64,000 bases of DNA from Xanthomonas indica. Lineage in GTDB: Bacteria > Pseudomonadota > Gammaproteobacteria > Xanthomonadales > Xanthomonadaceae. The notes beneath the pieces were generated by a model. That model ran no database searches, had not been told where the DNA came from, and saw only the letters and a program-made list of their open reading frames with translations. Made by a program: the position numbers and the translations under genes. The stretch spans positions 2,464,501 through 2,528,500 of the forward strand of contig NZ_CP131914.1 of assembly GCF_040529045.1 (NCBI RefSeq), read 5' to 3'. Below are positions 44,852 to 56,039 of the stretch, piece after piece; positions within the stretch are counted from its first letter, which is position 1; each line of letters starts with the position of its first letter.

Positions 44852-45571
44852 ATGTCAGTCCGCCTCAACAAGCACATCGCCGAGACCGGTTTTTGCTCGC
44901 GCCGCGAGGCCGATCGGCTGATCGCCGCGCGCCGCGTCACCGTCAACGGCCTGCCTGGCGGGGTCGGTTCGGTGGTGGGCGAGGGCGACGAGGTCAAGGT
45001 CGATGGGCAGCCGCTGCGCGCGCGCGCCAAGGCCAAGAGCGGGCGCCGCCACGTCTACATCGCGCTGAACAAGCCGGTCGGGGTGACCTGCACCACCGAG
45101 AGTGCGGTCAAGGGCAACATCGTCGACTTCGTCGGCCATGAGCAGCGCATCTTCCCGATCGGGCGCCTGGACAAGGAGTCCGAGGGGCTGATCCTGATGA
45201 CCAGCAACGGCGACATCGTCAACGAGATCCTGCGCGCGGAGAACCGTCACCAGAAGGAATATCTGGTGGCGGTGAACAAGCCGGTCACCGACGAGTTCCT
45301 GCGCGGCATGGCGCGCGGCGTGCGCGTGCACGACCAGATGACCCTGCCGTGCCGCACCGCACGGATCGCCAAGTTCGGCTTCCGCATCGTGCTGGAGCAA
45401 GGGCTCAACCGGCAGATCCGGTTGATGGCGGCGGCGTTCGATTACCGTGTCACCCAGTTGCGCCGCGTGCGCATCGACAACATCAAGCTCGGCGCGCTGA
45501 AGCCGGGCCAGTGGCGCAATCTCACCGAGCAGGAACTGCGCGGCCTGCTGCCGCAGCGCCAGGAGTGGTAA
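44852..45571 (+). CDS. rluF: 23S rRNA pseudouridine synthase RluF
   Basis: A 239-aa RsuA-family enzyme that isomerises uridine in 23S rRNA (U2604 in E. coli). An N-terminal S4 domain (SVRLNKHIAETGFCSRREADRLIAARRVTVNG) is followed by the catalytic domain with the signature IGRLDKESEGLILMTSNGD, where the Asp is catalytic. QGLNRQIRLMAAAFDYRVTQLRRVRIDNIKL matches RluF and not RsuA or RluB. The ATG at 44852 gives the S4 N-terminus immediately. The leader is occupied by the CCCCATTCCC repeat tract; no good Shine-Dalgarno is seen. Confidence 0.92.
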   Translation: MSVRLNKHIAETGFCSRREADRLIAARRVTVNGLPGGVGSVVGEGDEVKVDGQPLRARAKAKSGRRHVYIALNKPVGVTCTTESAVKGNIVDFVGHEQRIFPIGRLDKESEGLILMTSNGDIVNEILRAENRHQKEYLVAVNKPVTDEFLRGMARGVRVHDQMTLPCRTARIAKFGFRIVLEQGLNRQIRLMAAAFDYRVTQLRRVRIDNIKLGALKPGQWRNLTEQELRGLLPQRQEW

Positions 45572-45680
45572 CCGCGTCTCAGTGTCCGCGGCCGGCCGCC
45601 GCCGCGCCGGCCAGGGCTGGCGTCCGCCACGGATTTGGCCATACTGCGCAACGCGAACCAACGCCGCCGCTGGGTACCCC

Positions 45681-46748
45681 GTGATCAAGCCCCGCAAGCC
45701 CGACAACGAAGCCGCACGCCTGCAGGCGCTGCATGCGCTGCAGATCCTCGATACCGAGCCGGAAGCGTCCTACGACGATCTGGTCGACATCGCCGCCAAG
45801 CTGTGCGGCACGCCCTCGGCGCTGATCTCGCTGGTGGACGACGAGCGGCAATGGCTGAAGGCGCAGCGCAACGTCTGCCTGTTGAGCAATGCGCGCGACG
45901 AGTCGTTCTGCGGGCACACCATCCTGACCCCGGAGCAGGTCATGATGGTCGCCGACGCCACCGCCGATGCGCGCTTCCAGAACAATCCCCTGGTCACCGA
46001 GGGTGGGGTGCGGTTCTACGCCGGCGCGCCGCTGCTGACCCGCGACGGCCTGCCGGTGGGCACCGTGTGCGTGCTCGACAATGAGCCGCGCACCCTCCAG
46101 CCCGGACAACTGGCGGCGCTGCAGGCGTTGTCGCGGCAGGTGATGCAACTGATCGAACTGCGCCGCACCAGCCATGCGCTGGCGCTGCAACTGCGCGAAC
46201 GCGCCTGGTACGAGCAGCAGTTGCTGCAGTACCAGCAGTCGCTGGAATCGCTCAACGCCGAACTGCTGGAGCAGGCGCGCACCGATCCGCTGACCGGCCT
46301 GCTCAACCGCCGCGCCTTCGCCACCGCGCTGATGATCCACGCCGAGGCCGCGCAACTGGGCACCGCGCCGCTCAGCGTGGCGATCCTGGACCTGGATTAC
46401 TTCAAGAGCGTCAACGACCTGCATGGCCACGACAAGGGCGACGAGGTGCTGCTGGCGCTGGCCGACATGCTGCGTGCGCGCATGCCGCCGGACAGCGTGG
46501 TGGCGCGCTACGGTGGCGGCGAGTTCGGGTTGTTGCTGCCCGGTCTGGACGCGGCACAGGCGATGCGCGCCTGCGAGCGCCTGCGCCAGGACACCAGCCT
46601 GCTGCAGTTGGGCGTTCCGCTGACCGCCAGCATCGGCGTGGCCACGTTGCAGGGCCGCGAGAGTGCCGAAGACCTGCTCAAGCGCGCCGACCACGGCCTG
46701 TTCCAGGCCAAGCGCGCCGGCCGCGATTGCGTGTCGCTGGCGGCGTAG
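45681..46748 (+). CDS. GAF-GGDEF protein with degenerate GGGEF active site
   Basis: A 355-aa cytoplasmic protein. The N-terminal GAF domain (about residues 15-165) contains SLVDDERQWLKAQ, DESFCGHTILTPEQVMMVADATAD and FYAGAPLLTRDGLPVGTVCVLD, typical of light- or ligand-sensing GAF. The C-terminal GGDEF domain is of normal length and keeps the metal aspartate in LDLDYFKSVNDLHGHDKGD, but the loop reads RYGGGEFGLLLPG: the third position of GG(D/E)EF is Gly. No RxxD inhibitory site stands before it. Catalysis is therefore doubtful; it may bind nucleotide or partners only. A GTG at 45681 is taken as start because the sequence before it is unlike GAF; the ribosome-binding site is weak. Confidence 0.88.
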   Translation: MIKPRKPDNEAARLQALHALQILDTEPEASYDDLVDIAAKLCGTPSALISLVDDERQWLKAQRNVCLLSNARDESFCGHTILTPEQVMMVADATADARFQNNPLVTEGGVRFYAGAPLLTRDGLPVGTVCVLDNEPRTLQPGQLAALQALSRQVMQLIELRRTSHALALQLRERAWYEQQLLQYQQSLESLNAELLEQARTDPLTGLLNRRAFATALMIHAEAAQLGTAPLSVAILDLDYFKSVNDLHGHDKGDEVLLALADMLRARMPPDSVVARYGGGEFGLLLPGLDAAQAMRACERLRQDTSLLQLGVPLTASIGVATLQGRESAEDLLKRADHGLFQAKRAGRDCVSLAA

Positions 46749-46796
46749 GCACGCCACCTCGCGAACTCGGATGACGCAAGGCGCCTTCGCGCCGTA

Positions 46797-46830
46797 CCCT
46801 CACCCCAACCCCTCTCCCGGGGGGGAGGGG
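46797..46830. repeat. Half copy of the LPEGEG-type repeat and GGGGATTGGGGATTC tract
   Basis: ACCCTCACCCCAACCCCTCTCCC followed by GGGGGGGAGGGGC, the inverted form of the left part of the element found in mfd. After it, at about 46910-46935, come CCCGAATCCCCAATCCCCAATCC tracts. The region lies between the GAF-GGDEF gene and the EamA gene (converging ends), so it may also contain their termination signals. Confidence 0.7.
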
Positions 46831-46946
46831 CTATTTCCCGAGCATGCGGTGCCCTTCGCGTTGGGCGTGCGGCCATGCCGCACATGCACAGGACCGGGCC
46901 AATCCCGAATCCCCAATCCCCAATCCCGAAGTGAGCGCCGCCGCGC

Positions 46947-47894
46947 TCACTCCACCACGTTCTTCGCCTCGCAGGTCGCCAGCAGTTCCGGGTGCTGCAC
47001 CGCGCGCGTGCGGGTCAGCAGCGGATGCAGGAACACCGCGCCCAGGATCACCGCCACGCCGAGATAGAACAGCCCGGTGAGCTGGCGTTGCTCGTCCAGC
47101 AGCACGATCGCGAACACGATCGCGTAGACCGGTTCCAGGTTGGTGACCAGTTGCACCGCGTAGGCGCTGAGCCGGCGCAGCGCGACCAGGGCCAGGGCGA
47201 ACGGCAGCAGCGTGCACAGCAGCGCCAGCGCCAGCAGCAGCGCGGTGTCGTGCAGGCTGGGCAGCACCAGCAACGGTCCGCTCAGGGCCGGCAGCACGAA
47301 CGGCAGCAATGGCGCCAGCGCGGTCAGGGTCAGGGTGCCGGCGCCCAGTTCCAGTGCGGTCACGGTCAGCGGATCGGCATGGTCGACCAGGCGCTTGTTG
47401 AGCGAGCCGAAGGCCGCCACCAGCAGCGCCGACACCGCCCCGACCGCCACGCCGGCGCGCATCCCGTGTGGCACCCCGCCGACCACCAGGGCCACGCCCG
47501 GCAGCACCGCCAGGCCGAAGGCCAGTTCGCTGGGGCGGAACGGCCGCTTCGCCACCCACGGTTCGATCACCGCGGTGAACACCGGCGCCAGCGCGATGCA
47601 GGTCGCCGCGACCGAGGCGTTGGCCAGCTTGATCGCGCCATAGAAGGTCAGCCAGTGCAGGCCGACCAGCGCGCCGACCACCGCGTAGCCGAGCGCCAGC
47701 TTCGGCGTCAGCGCCGCCAGTCCGCGCCATACCCGCGGCAGCAGGGCCAGCGCGGCCACCACCATCAGCATTCGCCACCACACCAGCGGCAGCGCGGGCA
47801 GGGTGATCAGCTTGCCGAGAATCGCGGTGATCCCCCACAGCAGGACACAGAAATGGATTTGCAGCTGGGCTTTGGTGGTGGGGTGCATCGGCAT
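46947..47894 (-). CDS. EamA-family (DMT) transporter
   Basis: A 315-aa protein of the drug/metabolite transporter superfamily with ten predicted helices in two EamA repeats. The first includes QIHFCVLLWGITAILGKLITLPALPLVWWRMLMV; the second includes LTALAPLLPFVLPAL and LVTNLEPVYAIVFAIVLLDEQRQLTGLFYLGVAVILGAVFL, which holds the family's conserved NLEPV...E core. Such permeases usually export amino acids or metabolites; the substrate is unknown. The ATG at 47894 (MPMHPTTKAQLQIHF) was preferred to a TTG upstream. Confidence 0.9.
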   Translation of the reverse strand: MPMHPTTKAQLQIHFCVLLWGITAILGKLITLPALPLVWWRMLMVVAALALLPRVWRGLAALTPKLALGYAVVGALVGLHWLTFYGAIKLANASVAATCIALAPVFTAVIEPWVAKRPFRPSELAFGLAVLPGVALVVGGVPHGMRAGVAVGAVSALLVAAFGSLNKRLVDHADPLTVTALELGAGTLTLTALAPLLPFVLPALSGPLLVLPSLHDTALLLALALLCTLLPFALALVALRRLSAYAVQLVTNLEPVYAIVFAIVLLDEQRQLTGLFYLGVAVILGAVFLHPLLTRTRAVQHPELLATCEAKNVVE

Positions 47895-47948
47895 CGGCGT
47901 ATTGTCGCGCAAAGCGCGGCGCGACGGTCGCCAATCGGCATGTGCGGG

Positions 47949-48923
47949 TCAGCCGTCCGCTGCCGGCGGTGACGCGGCCCGCGCCATCCTGCGCGCATAG
48001 GCGGCGGTGAGCGGCGGCACCAGCAACGCCGTCACCACCACCGACGTCGCCACCAATGCGGTCGCGGCGGGCGCGGTGGCGCGGAACTGCGGCGCCACCG
48101 CCGCCACCAGCGCCGGCGTGGCGACCGCCGCGCCGGCGGTGCTGGACGCGGCGAGGCCGGCGCTGCCGTTGCCGCCGGCCAGCCAGCGATCGGCCAGCAG
48201 CAGCGGGATCCCGGTCGCCACGATCACCAGCAGGCCCAGCGCAACCCCGGCCACGCCGGCGTGGGCGACCATGCGTAGGTCCAGCGTGTTGCCCAGGGCG
48301 AAGGCGAAGAACGGGATCAGCGCCGGCACCGCTCGCGCGAACAGGGCGCGCAGCGCCGGATCGAGATTGCCGAGCGCAAAACCGGCCAGCAGCGGCAGCA
48401 CCGCGCCCAGCAGCAGGCGCGGCTCGAAGCTGGCGACGCCGGCAGTGCCGAGGATCAGCATGGTCATCAGTGGCCCGGATTCCAGCGACATCAGCGCCAT
48501 CGCGCCGGCCTCGCCGCGGCGGCCGTACTGCTGCATCAGCGCGGCGAACAGGCCGGCATTGGTCATGTCCATCGCCGCGACCAGCGCCAGCACCGACATG
48601 CCGCTCCACATGCCGGCGACGATGCCGCCCGGCGGCAGCAGGCGCGCGGCGATCACCGCGGCGATCCACGCCACCGCGAGCTTGGTCAGCACCAGCACGC
48701 CGGAGGCACGCAGCACCCGGCCACCACTGCGCAGCCGGATCGAGGCGCCCAGGCAGAAGCACCACACCGCCAGGATCGGCACCAGCCCGCCGATCAGGCC
48801 CTGGGTGAACGAGCCGAACCAGGCGCCGGCCTGCGGCCACACGGTGTGGCAGAGGGCGCCGAGCAGCAGCGGCGCCAGCATCATGCCGCCGGGAAGACGT
48901 TCGAGCGTGCGCTTGATCCGCAT
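47949..48923 (-). CDS. kdgT: 2-keto-3-deoxygluconate permease (KdgT family)
   Basis: A 324-aa inner-membrane transporter. It opens [43 protein letters not shown] and contains [54 protein letters not shown] and [20 protein letters not shown], all characteristic of KdgT, which imports the pectin breakdown product 2-keto-3-deoxygluconate with protons. In plant-associated xanthomonads this fits pectin use. No other pectin genes are next to it. A longer upstream frame was rejected because the family starts at this MRIKRTLE. It is transcribed toward the EamA gene, 54 bp apart. Confidence 0.9.
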   Translation of the reverse strand: MRIKRTLERLPGGMMLAPLLLGALCHTVWPQAGAWFGSFTQGLIGGLVPILAVWCFCLGASIRLRSGGRVLRASGVLVLTKLAVAWIAAVIAARLLPPGGIVAGMWSGMSVLALVAAMDMTNAGLFAALMQQYGRRGEAGAMALMSLESGPLMTMLILGTAGVASFEPRLLLGAVLPLLAGFALGNLDPALRALFARAVPALIPFFAFALGNTLDLRMVAHAGVAGVALGLLVIVATGIPLLLADRWLAGGNGSAGLAASSTAGAAVATPALVAAVAPQFRATAPAATALVATSVVVTALLVPPLTAAYARRMARAASPPAADG

Positions 48924-49124
48924 CGAGGGGCTCCGCGTGTGGAAGCGCGGCCCATGGCCGCGGCCCGGCGATGGCGCCGGACGGGCGGTGTTGTACCGCA
49001 GCGCGGCGACCGCCAGGTGTCGACGGGTGCGCGCAGTCGGGACCCGGTTCAGGGGACTTGCGACCGACGCGTCGCCGGTCGCGCTTGCGCTGTGCCGCAC
49101 GTCGTCTGCGTGCGGCCGAACGCG

Positions 49125-49964
49125 TCACGCCTTGGCGGCGGACTCCAGGATCTTCAGCAAGGCCATCGCCGCGGCTGGATTGCGTTCCTTGGCGGCGCTG
49201 ATGAAGTAGACGAAGACCTCGCGCGGCGTGGTCTTGGCCACTGTCGCATCGGCGTGCGGCAGCGCCTGCGGATCCTCGCCGCGGCGCCAGGCCTGCGCGT
49301 GTGCGGCCCAGGCCTGCAGGTCCTTGGGCGGGTAGCCATGGGCGAGGTCGGCGCGGCTGCGCATCAGCCGCGCATAGACGAAGTCGGTGCTCAGGTCGGC
49401 GAAGGAGGGGAATTCGGGCGAATCGGTGAACACCGTGGCCACGCCGTGCCGGCGGGTCAGTTGCAGCAGTTCCGGGCCCACGCACGCCGGATCGCGCACT
49501 TCCAGCACGTGGCGCAGCCGGTGTCCGCCGGCCTTGCGCGGCAGCAGCTCCAGGAACGCGGCCAGATCGTCCAGGTCCAGGCGATGGCCGTGCTCGAACT
49601 GCCACAGCAGCGGGCCGAGGCGGTCGCCGAGGCTGGCGATGCCGCCGACGAAGTCCTCGATCTGCGTGCCGGCGCCGGCCAGCCGCCGCAGCGTGGTGAT
49701 GCGCTTGGGCGCCTTGGCCGAGAACAGGAAGCCCGGCGGCGTCTCGTCGCGCCAGCGCGCATAGGTCTCCGGCTTCTGCGCGCCGTAGTAGGTGCCGTTG
49801 ATCTCGATGCTGGTGACGTGGCGGCTGGCGTATTCCAGCTCGCGGCGCTGCACCAGGCCTTGCGGATAGAACATGCCGCCGCGCCACGGCGCATAGGTCC
49901 AGCCGCCGATGCCGACGCGGATGCCGTCCGGCGCGGCCGGGGCGGAGTCGAAGAGATCGTTCAT
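49125..49964 (-). CDS. DUF72 domain protein
   Basis: A 279-aa protein of the DUF72 (YecE) family, a TIM-barrel of unknown enzymatic role. Family motifs are clear: RVGIGGWTYAPWRGGMFYPQGL, TSIEINGTYYGAQKPETYARWRDETPPGFLFSAKAPKRITT, FVGGIASLGDRLGPLLWQFE, and LEVRDPACVG. The end ...REVFVYFISAAKERNPAAAMALLKIL also matches the conserved FxNt/NN-x-A variant of the family. The ATG at 49964 gives MNDLFDSAPAAPDGIRVGIGGW. It is upstream of kdgT on the same strand, with a 201-bp gap. Confidence 0.88.
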   Translation of the reverse strand: MNDLFDSAPAAPDGIRVGIGGWTYAPWRGGMFYPQGLVQRRELEYASRHVTSIEINGTYYGAQKPETYARWRDETPPGFLFSAKAPKRITTLRRLAGAGTQIEDFVGGIASLGDRLGPLLWQFEHGHRLDLDDLAAFLELLPRKAGGHRLRHVLEVRDPACVGPELLQLTRRHGVATVFTDSPEFPSFADLSTDFVYARLMRSRADLAHGYPPKDLQAWAAHAQAWRRGEDPQALPHADATVAKTTPREVFVYFISAAKERNPAAAMALLKILESAAKA

Positions 49965-50308
49965 GCGGGCGTGTCCGGCTGCAGGCGGGCGGCGATTGTG
50001 CCGCAGCGCGGCGTTGCGGGGTGTCGTCGCGGACGCCAGGGGCCTCGAGGCCCAGTGGGATGGTGTGCGCCCCGTGCCGTGCAGCATATGGGGGGACAGG
50101 CTTGCACGCGGGTGGGAGGTCGCCGTGGCGGCGTGCTGCTTGCGAGGTGGGCCGCAGCGTCGGTACCCGCCGGGACGGTACCCAGCGCTGCGTGGTGCCG
50201 CCACGGCGCGTCGTGGCACCGTCGCAAACGGCCTGACAGGCTCTACACTCGCCCGGGACGCGTGCGGCTGCGCGCGGCCTTGGTTCCCTTTCTTCAGGAG
50301 CGACGCAG
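49965..50308. other. Intergenic region between DUF72 gene and serine hydrolase gene
   Basis: 344 bp holding the divergent upstream regions of the DUF72 gene (minus) and the serine hydrolase gene (plus). The AGGAG ribosome-binding site of the hydrolase is at about 50296-50300. No promoter motif, repeat or small gene was recognised. Confidence 0.4.
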
Positions 50309-51925
50309 TTGAAGAGCATCTCGATGGGCTGCGGCCTGTTGCTGGCAATGAGCGCCACCGTGCAGGCGCAGGCGCCTGCCCCCGCCGCGGCTCCCGTACC
50401 GGCCCCGGCCGCCTTGCCGCCGGGGCTGCAGGACCTGGACGCGCAAGTGGAGCGCGTGCGTAAGCAGTTCGACGTGCCGGGCATCGCCATCGCCATCGTC
50501 AAGGACGGGAAGGTGGTGCTGGAGCGCGGCTACGGCGTGCGCGAACTCGGCAAGCCGGAACCGGTGGACGCGCAGACCCTGTTCGCCATCGCCTCCAACA
50601 CCAAGGCCTTCACCTCCGCGGCGCTGTCGATCCTGGCCGACGAAGGCAAGCTCAAGCTCGAGGATCGGGTGGTGGACCACCTGCCGTGGTTCCAGATGTC
50701 CGATGCCTACGTCACCCGCGAGATGCGCGTGCGAGACCTGCTCAGCCACCGCAGCGGCCTGAGCCTGGGGGCGGGCGACCTGCTGTTCTGGCCGGCCACC
50801 AGCTACAGCAACGAGGAGGTGGTGCGGCGCCTGGCCCACGTGCCGCTGAAGGGCGGCTTCCGCGACCGCTACGCCTACGACAACATCCTGTACGCGGTGG
50901 CGCAGAAGCTGATCGAGCAGGTCTCCGGGCAGAGCTACGCCGAGTTCGTGCGCCAGCGCATCTTCGTGCCGGTGGGCATGACCGGCGCGCGCATCAACAG
51001 CGACCACCTGCAGCCGGGCGATGAAGCCGCGGTCGGCCACGCCAAGTTCGACTTCCGCGAGCTGCGCACCGTGGCGCCGCTGACCTGGTCCAACAATTCC
51101 GGTGCCGGCGGCATCTACGCCAACGTGCACGACATGGCCAAGTGGATGCAGGTGCAGCTCGACGGCGGGCGCCTGCCGTCGGCCGACGGCCAGGCGCGGC
51201 AGTTGTTCAGCGCCCAGCGCCAGCAGGAGATGTGGCAGATGATCACGCCGATCGCGGTGTCCGAGCCGAGCGTGCCGGAGCTGCTGCCGGCCAAGCCGAA
51301 CTTCGCCGGCTACGGCGAGGGCTGGAGCCTGAGCGACTACCGCGGCGCCAAGCTGGTCTGGCACACCGGCGGCTGGCCGGGCATGGTCTCGCGGCTGACC
51401 CTGGTGCCGGAGCGCAAGCTGGGCGTGATCGTGCTGACCAACCAGGAGGTCGGCGCCGCCTTCAACGCGATCACCCTGCGCGTGCTGGATGCCTACCTGG
51501 GCGCGCCGGCGACCGACTGGACCGCCGCCTACGCCAAGGCCGTGGCCAAGGCCGACGCCAACGCCGACGAGGACTGGGCCAAGCATGTGGCCGCGCGCGA
51601 CGCCAAATCCACGCCGTCGCTGCCGCTGTCCGGCTATGCCGGCACCTACCGCGACCCGTGGTACGGCGACGTGGTGGTGCGCCAGCAGGGCAAGCGCCTG
51701 GAGCTGCAGTTCAGCAAGACCGCGCAACTGGTCGGCACCCTGGAGCACTGGCAGCACGACACCTTCATCGTGCGCTGGCGCGACCGCTCGCTCAACGCCG
51801 ACGCCTTCGTCAACTTCGCGCTCACACCCGACGGCAAGGTGCGCGAGGCACGCATGCAGGCGATTTCGCCCTTGACCGATTTCAGCTTCGATTTCCAGGA
51901 CCTGGTGCTGACGCCGGTGGAGTGA
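50309..51925 (+). CDS. Beta-lactamase-family serine hydrolase, exported
   Basis: A 538-aa periplasmic enzyme of the class C beta-lactamase/DD-peptidase fold. The catalytic S-x-x-K is IASNTKAFTS (Ser96, Lys99), the tyrosine motif is RYAYDNILYAVAQ, and the third motif is VWHTGGWPG. A C-terminal DUF3471-like lipocalin domain follows (about residues 430-538, SGYAGTYRDPWYGDVVVRQQGKRLELQF). Esterase, D-amino peptidase or peptidoglycan activity is possible; true beta-lactam hydrolysis is not implied. Translation starts at TTG 50309: AGGAG is 8 nt upstream and this start supplies Lys2 before the signal peptide (ISMGCGLLLAMSATVQAQA), which the ATG at 50324 would lose. Confidence 0.9.
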   Translation: MKSISMGCGLLLAMSATVQAQAPAPAAAPVPAPAALPPGLQDLDAQVERVRKQFDVPGIAIAIVKDGKVVLERGYGVRELGKPEPVDAQTLFAIASNTKAFTSAALSILADEGKLKLEDRVVDHLPWFQMSDAYVTREMRVRDLLSHRSGLSLGAGDLLFWPATSYSNEEVVRRLAHVPLKGGFRDRYAYDNILYAVAQKLIEQVSGQSYAEFVRQRIFVPVGMTGARINSDHLQPGDEAAVGHAKFDFRELRTVAPLTWSNNSGAGGIYANVHDMAKWMQVQLDGGRLPSADGQARQLFSAQRQQEMWQMITPIAVSEPSVPELLPAKPNFAGYGEGWSLSDYRGAKLVWHTGGWPGMVSRLTLVPERKLGVIVLTNQEVGAAFNAITLRVLDAYLGAPATDWTAAYAKAVAKADANADEDWAKHVAARDAKSTPSLPLSGYAGTYRDPWYGDVVVRQQGKRLELQFSKTAQLVGTLEHWQHDTFIVRWRDRSLNADAFVNFALTPDGKVREARMQAISPLTDFSFDFQDLVLTPVE

Positions 51926-51930
51926 CTGCT

Positions 51931-52172
51931 GGGAATCGGGAATGGGGAATAGGGAGTGGTAGGAGCGGCTTCAGCCGCGACCGGGCTTCCTCGGTGAAGC
52001 CCGTCGCGGCTGAAGCCGCTCCTACGAGGGGGGCGATAGAGGAGCCGCTGTTGCGAATCCCCAATCCCCACTCCCGGCGCTACCGCGTCGCGGCTGAAGC
52101 CGCTCCTGCAAGGGGAAGCGATGCGCACAGGCAGCCGCTTTTGCGATTCCCCATTCCCCACTCCCCATTCCC
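51931..52172. repeat. REP copies nested in GGGAATGGGGAAT tracts
   Basis: GGGAATCGGGAATGGGGAAT at 51931, then an intact REP at 51959-52027 (GTAGGAGCGG... to ...GCCGCTCCTACGA), then the inverted tract AATCCCCAATCCCCACTCCC at about 52057, a lone half REP GTCGCGGCTGAAGCCGCTCC at 52087-52109, and another CCCCATTCCC tract at about 52144-52172. The block fills the space between the serine hydrolase and the ABC transporter. Confidence 0.85.
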
Positions 52173-52228
52173 AGCGTCACGAAGCGTGACGCCCGATACG
52201 CTACCCTGACGCTCCTTTTTAGGCGTGA

Positions 52229-55360
<3,132 letters not shown>

Positions 55361-55361
55361 G

Positions 55362-55490
55362 CCCCTGTTTCCCCCGGAACAGGGGTTGGGGTGAGGGTCC
55401 GGGCGCAGCCTCGTCTCATGTCGACCGCACAAGGCTTCACCCATCCCCGATTCGCCGCCACGCGGCACCTTCCCCCAGGAAGGGGCCGTG
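55362..55490. repeat. LPEGEG-type bipartite hairpin element between tgt and yajC
   Basis: It begins two bases after the tgt stop with CCCCTGTTTCC/CCGGAACAGGGG, followed by GGTTGGGGTGAGGGTCC. A middle part of about 45 bp ends in TTCACCCATCCCCGATTCGCC, then CACCTTCCCCCAGGAAGGGG. The same layout (hairpin, GGTTGGGGTGAGGGT, CACCGCTTCGCGCCACCTT, hairpin) is found within mfd. Confidence 0.8.
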
Positions 55491-55638
55491 GGCCGCGAAG
55501 GAAGCAGGGAGGGCGCCGCGGCCGTTCCGGGGGTTGGGGGAAGATCGTGGCATAATCGGCGGCTGCTTGCCGCCTCAAGGCAAACCAGCGGTCCGTGCCC
55601 CCAGGGCGGCGGGCTGCCCAAACCATAGGACACACCCG

Positions 55639-55983
55639 ATGAATCCGCTCGATTTCCTGATTCCCGTCGCCCAGGCGCAGACCGCCGGCGGCACCGCGCC
55701 GGCCGGTGGCGGCCTGCAGATGTTCCTGCTGCCCATCATCCTGATCGCGGTGATGTATTTCGTGATGATCCGGCCGCAGATGAAGCGCCAGAAGGAGCAC
55801 AAGTCGATGCTGGACAAGCTCGGCCGCGGCGACGAGGTCATCACCTCCGGCGGCGTGGCCGGCGTGGTCACCGACATCGGCGACAACTTCGTCACCATCG
55901 AAGTGGCCGACAACGTGCGCATCCGCGTGCAGAAGGGCGCCATCGGCAATGTCCTGCCGAAGGGCACGCTGAAGTCCGCCTGA
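55639..55983 (+). CDS. yajC: Preprotein translocase subunit YajC
   Basis: A 114-aa single-span inner-membrane protein of the SecDF-YajC complex. The N-terminal MNPLDFLIPVAQAQTAGG is typical. The membrane helix is QMFLLPIILIAVMYFVMIRPQMKRQKEHKSML, ending in the conserved RPQ-K motif, and the cytoplasmic SH3-like part has GDEVITSGGVAGVV and VQKGAIGNVLPKGTLKS. It precedes secD by 56 bp and is presumably cotranscribed. Confidence 0.97.
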   Translation: MNPLDFLIPVAQAQTAGGTAPAGGGLQMFLLPIILIAVMYFVMIRPQMKRQKEHKSMLDKLGRGDEVITSGGVAGVVTDIGDNFVTIEVADNVRIRVQKGAIGNVLPKGTLKSA

Positions 55984-56039
55984 TCCATTTCTCCTACTGC
56001 TAGGCGCGACGCCGGCGTGGCGTCGTGCGGGGTCCCGCA

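Noticed and set aside
48923-49100. N-terminal extension of the KdgT gene to a GTG at 49100
   Set aside because: The extra 59 residues are Arg/Ser-rich and unlike the family, which begins at MRIKRTLE.
46831-50502. A 1223-codon minus-strand frame spanning the EamA, KdgT and DUF72 genes
   Set aside because: It is out of frame with three well-recognised genes and yields Arg/Ala-rich sequence.
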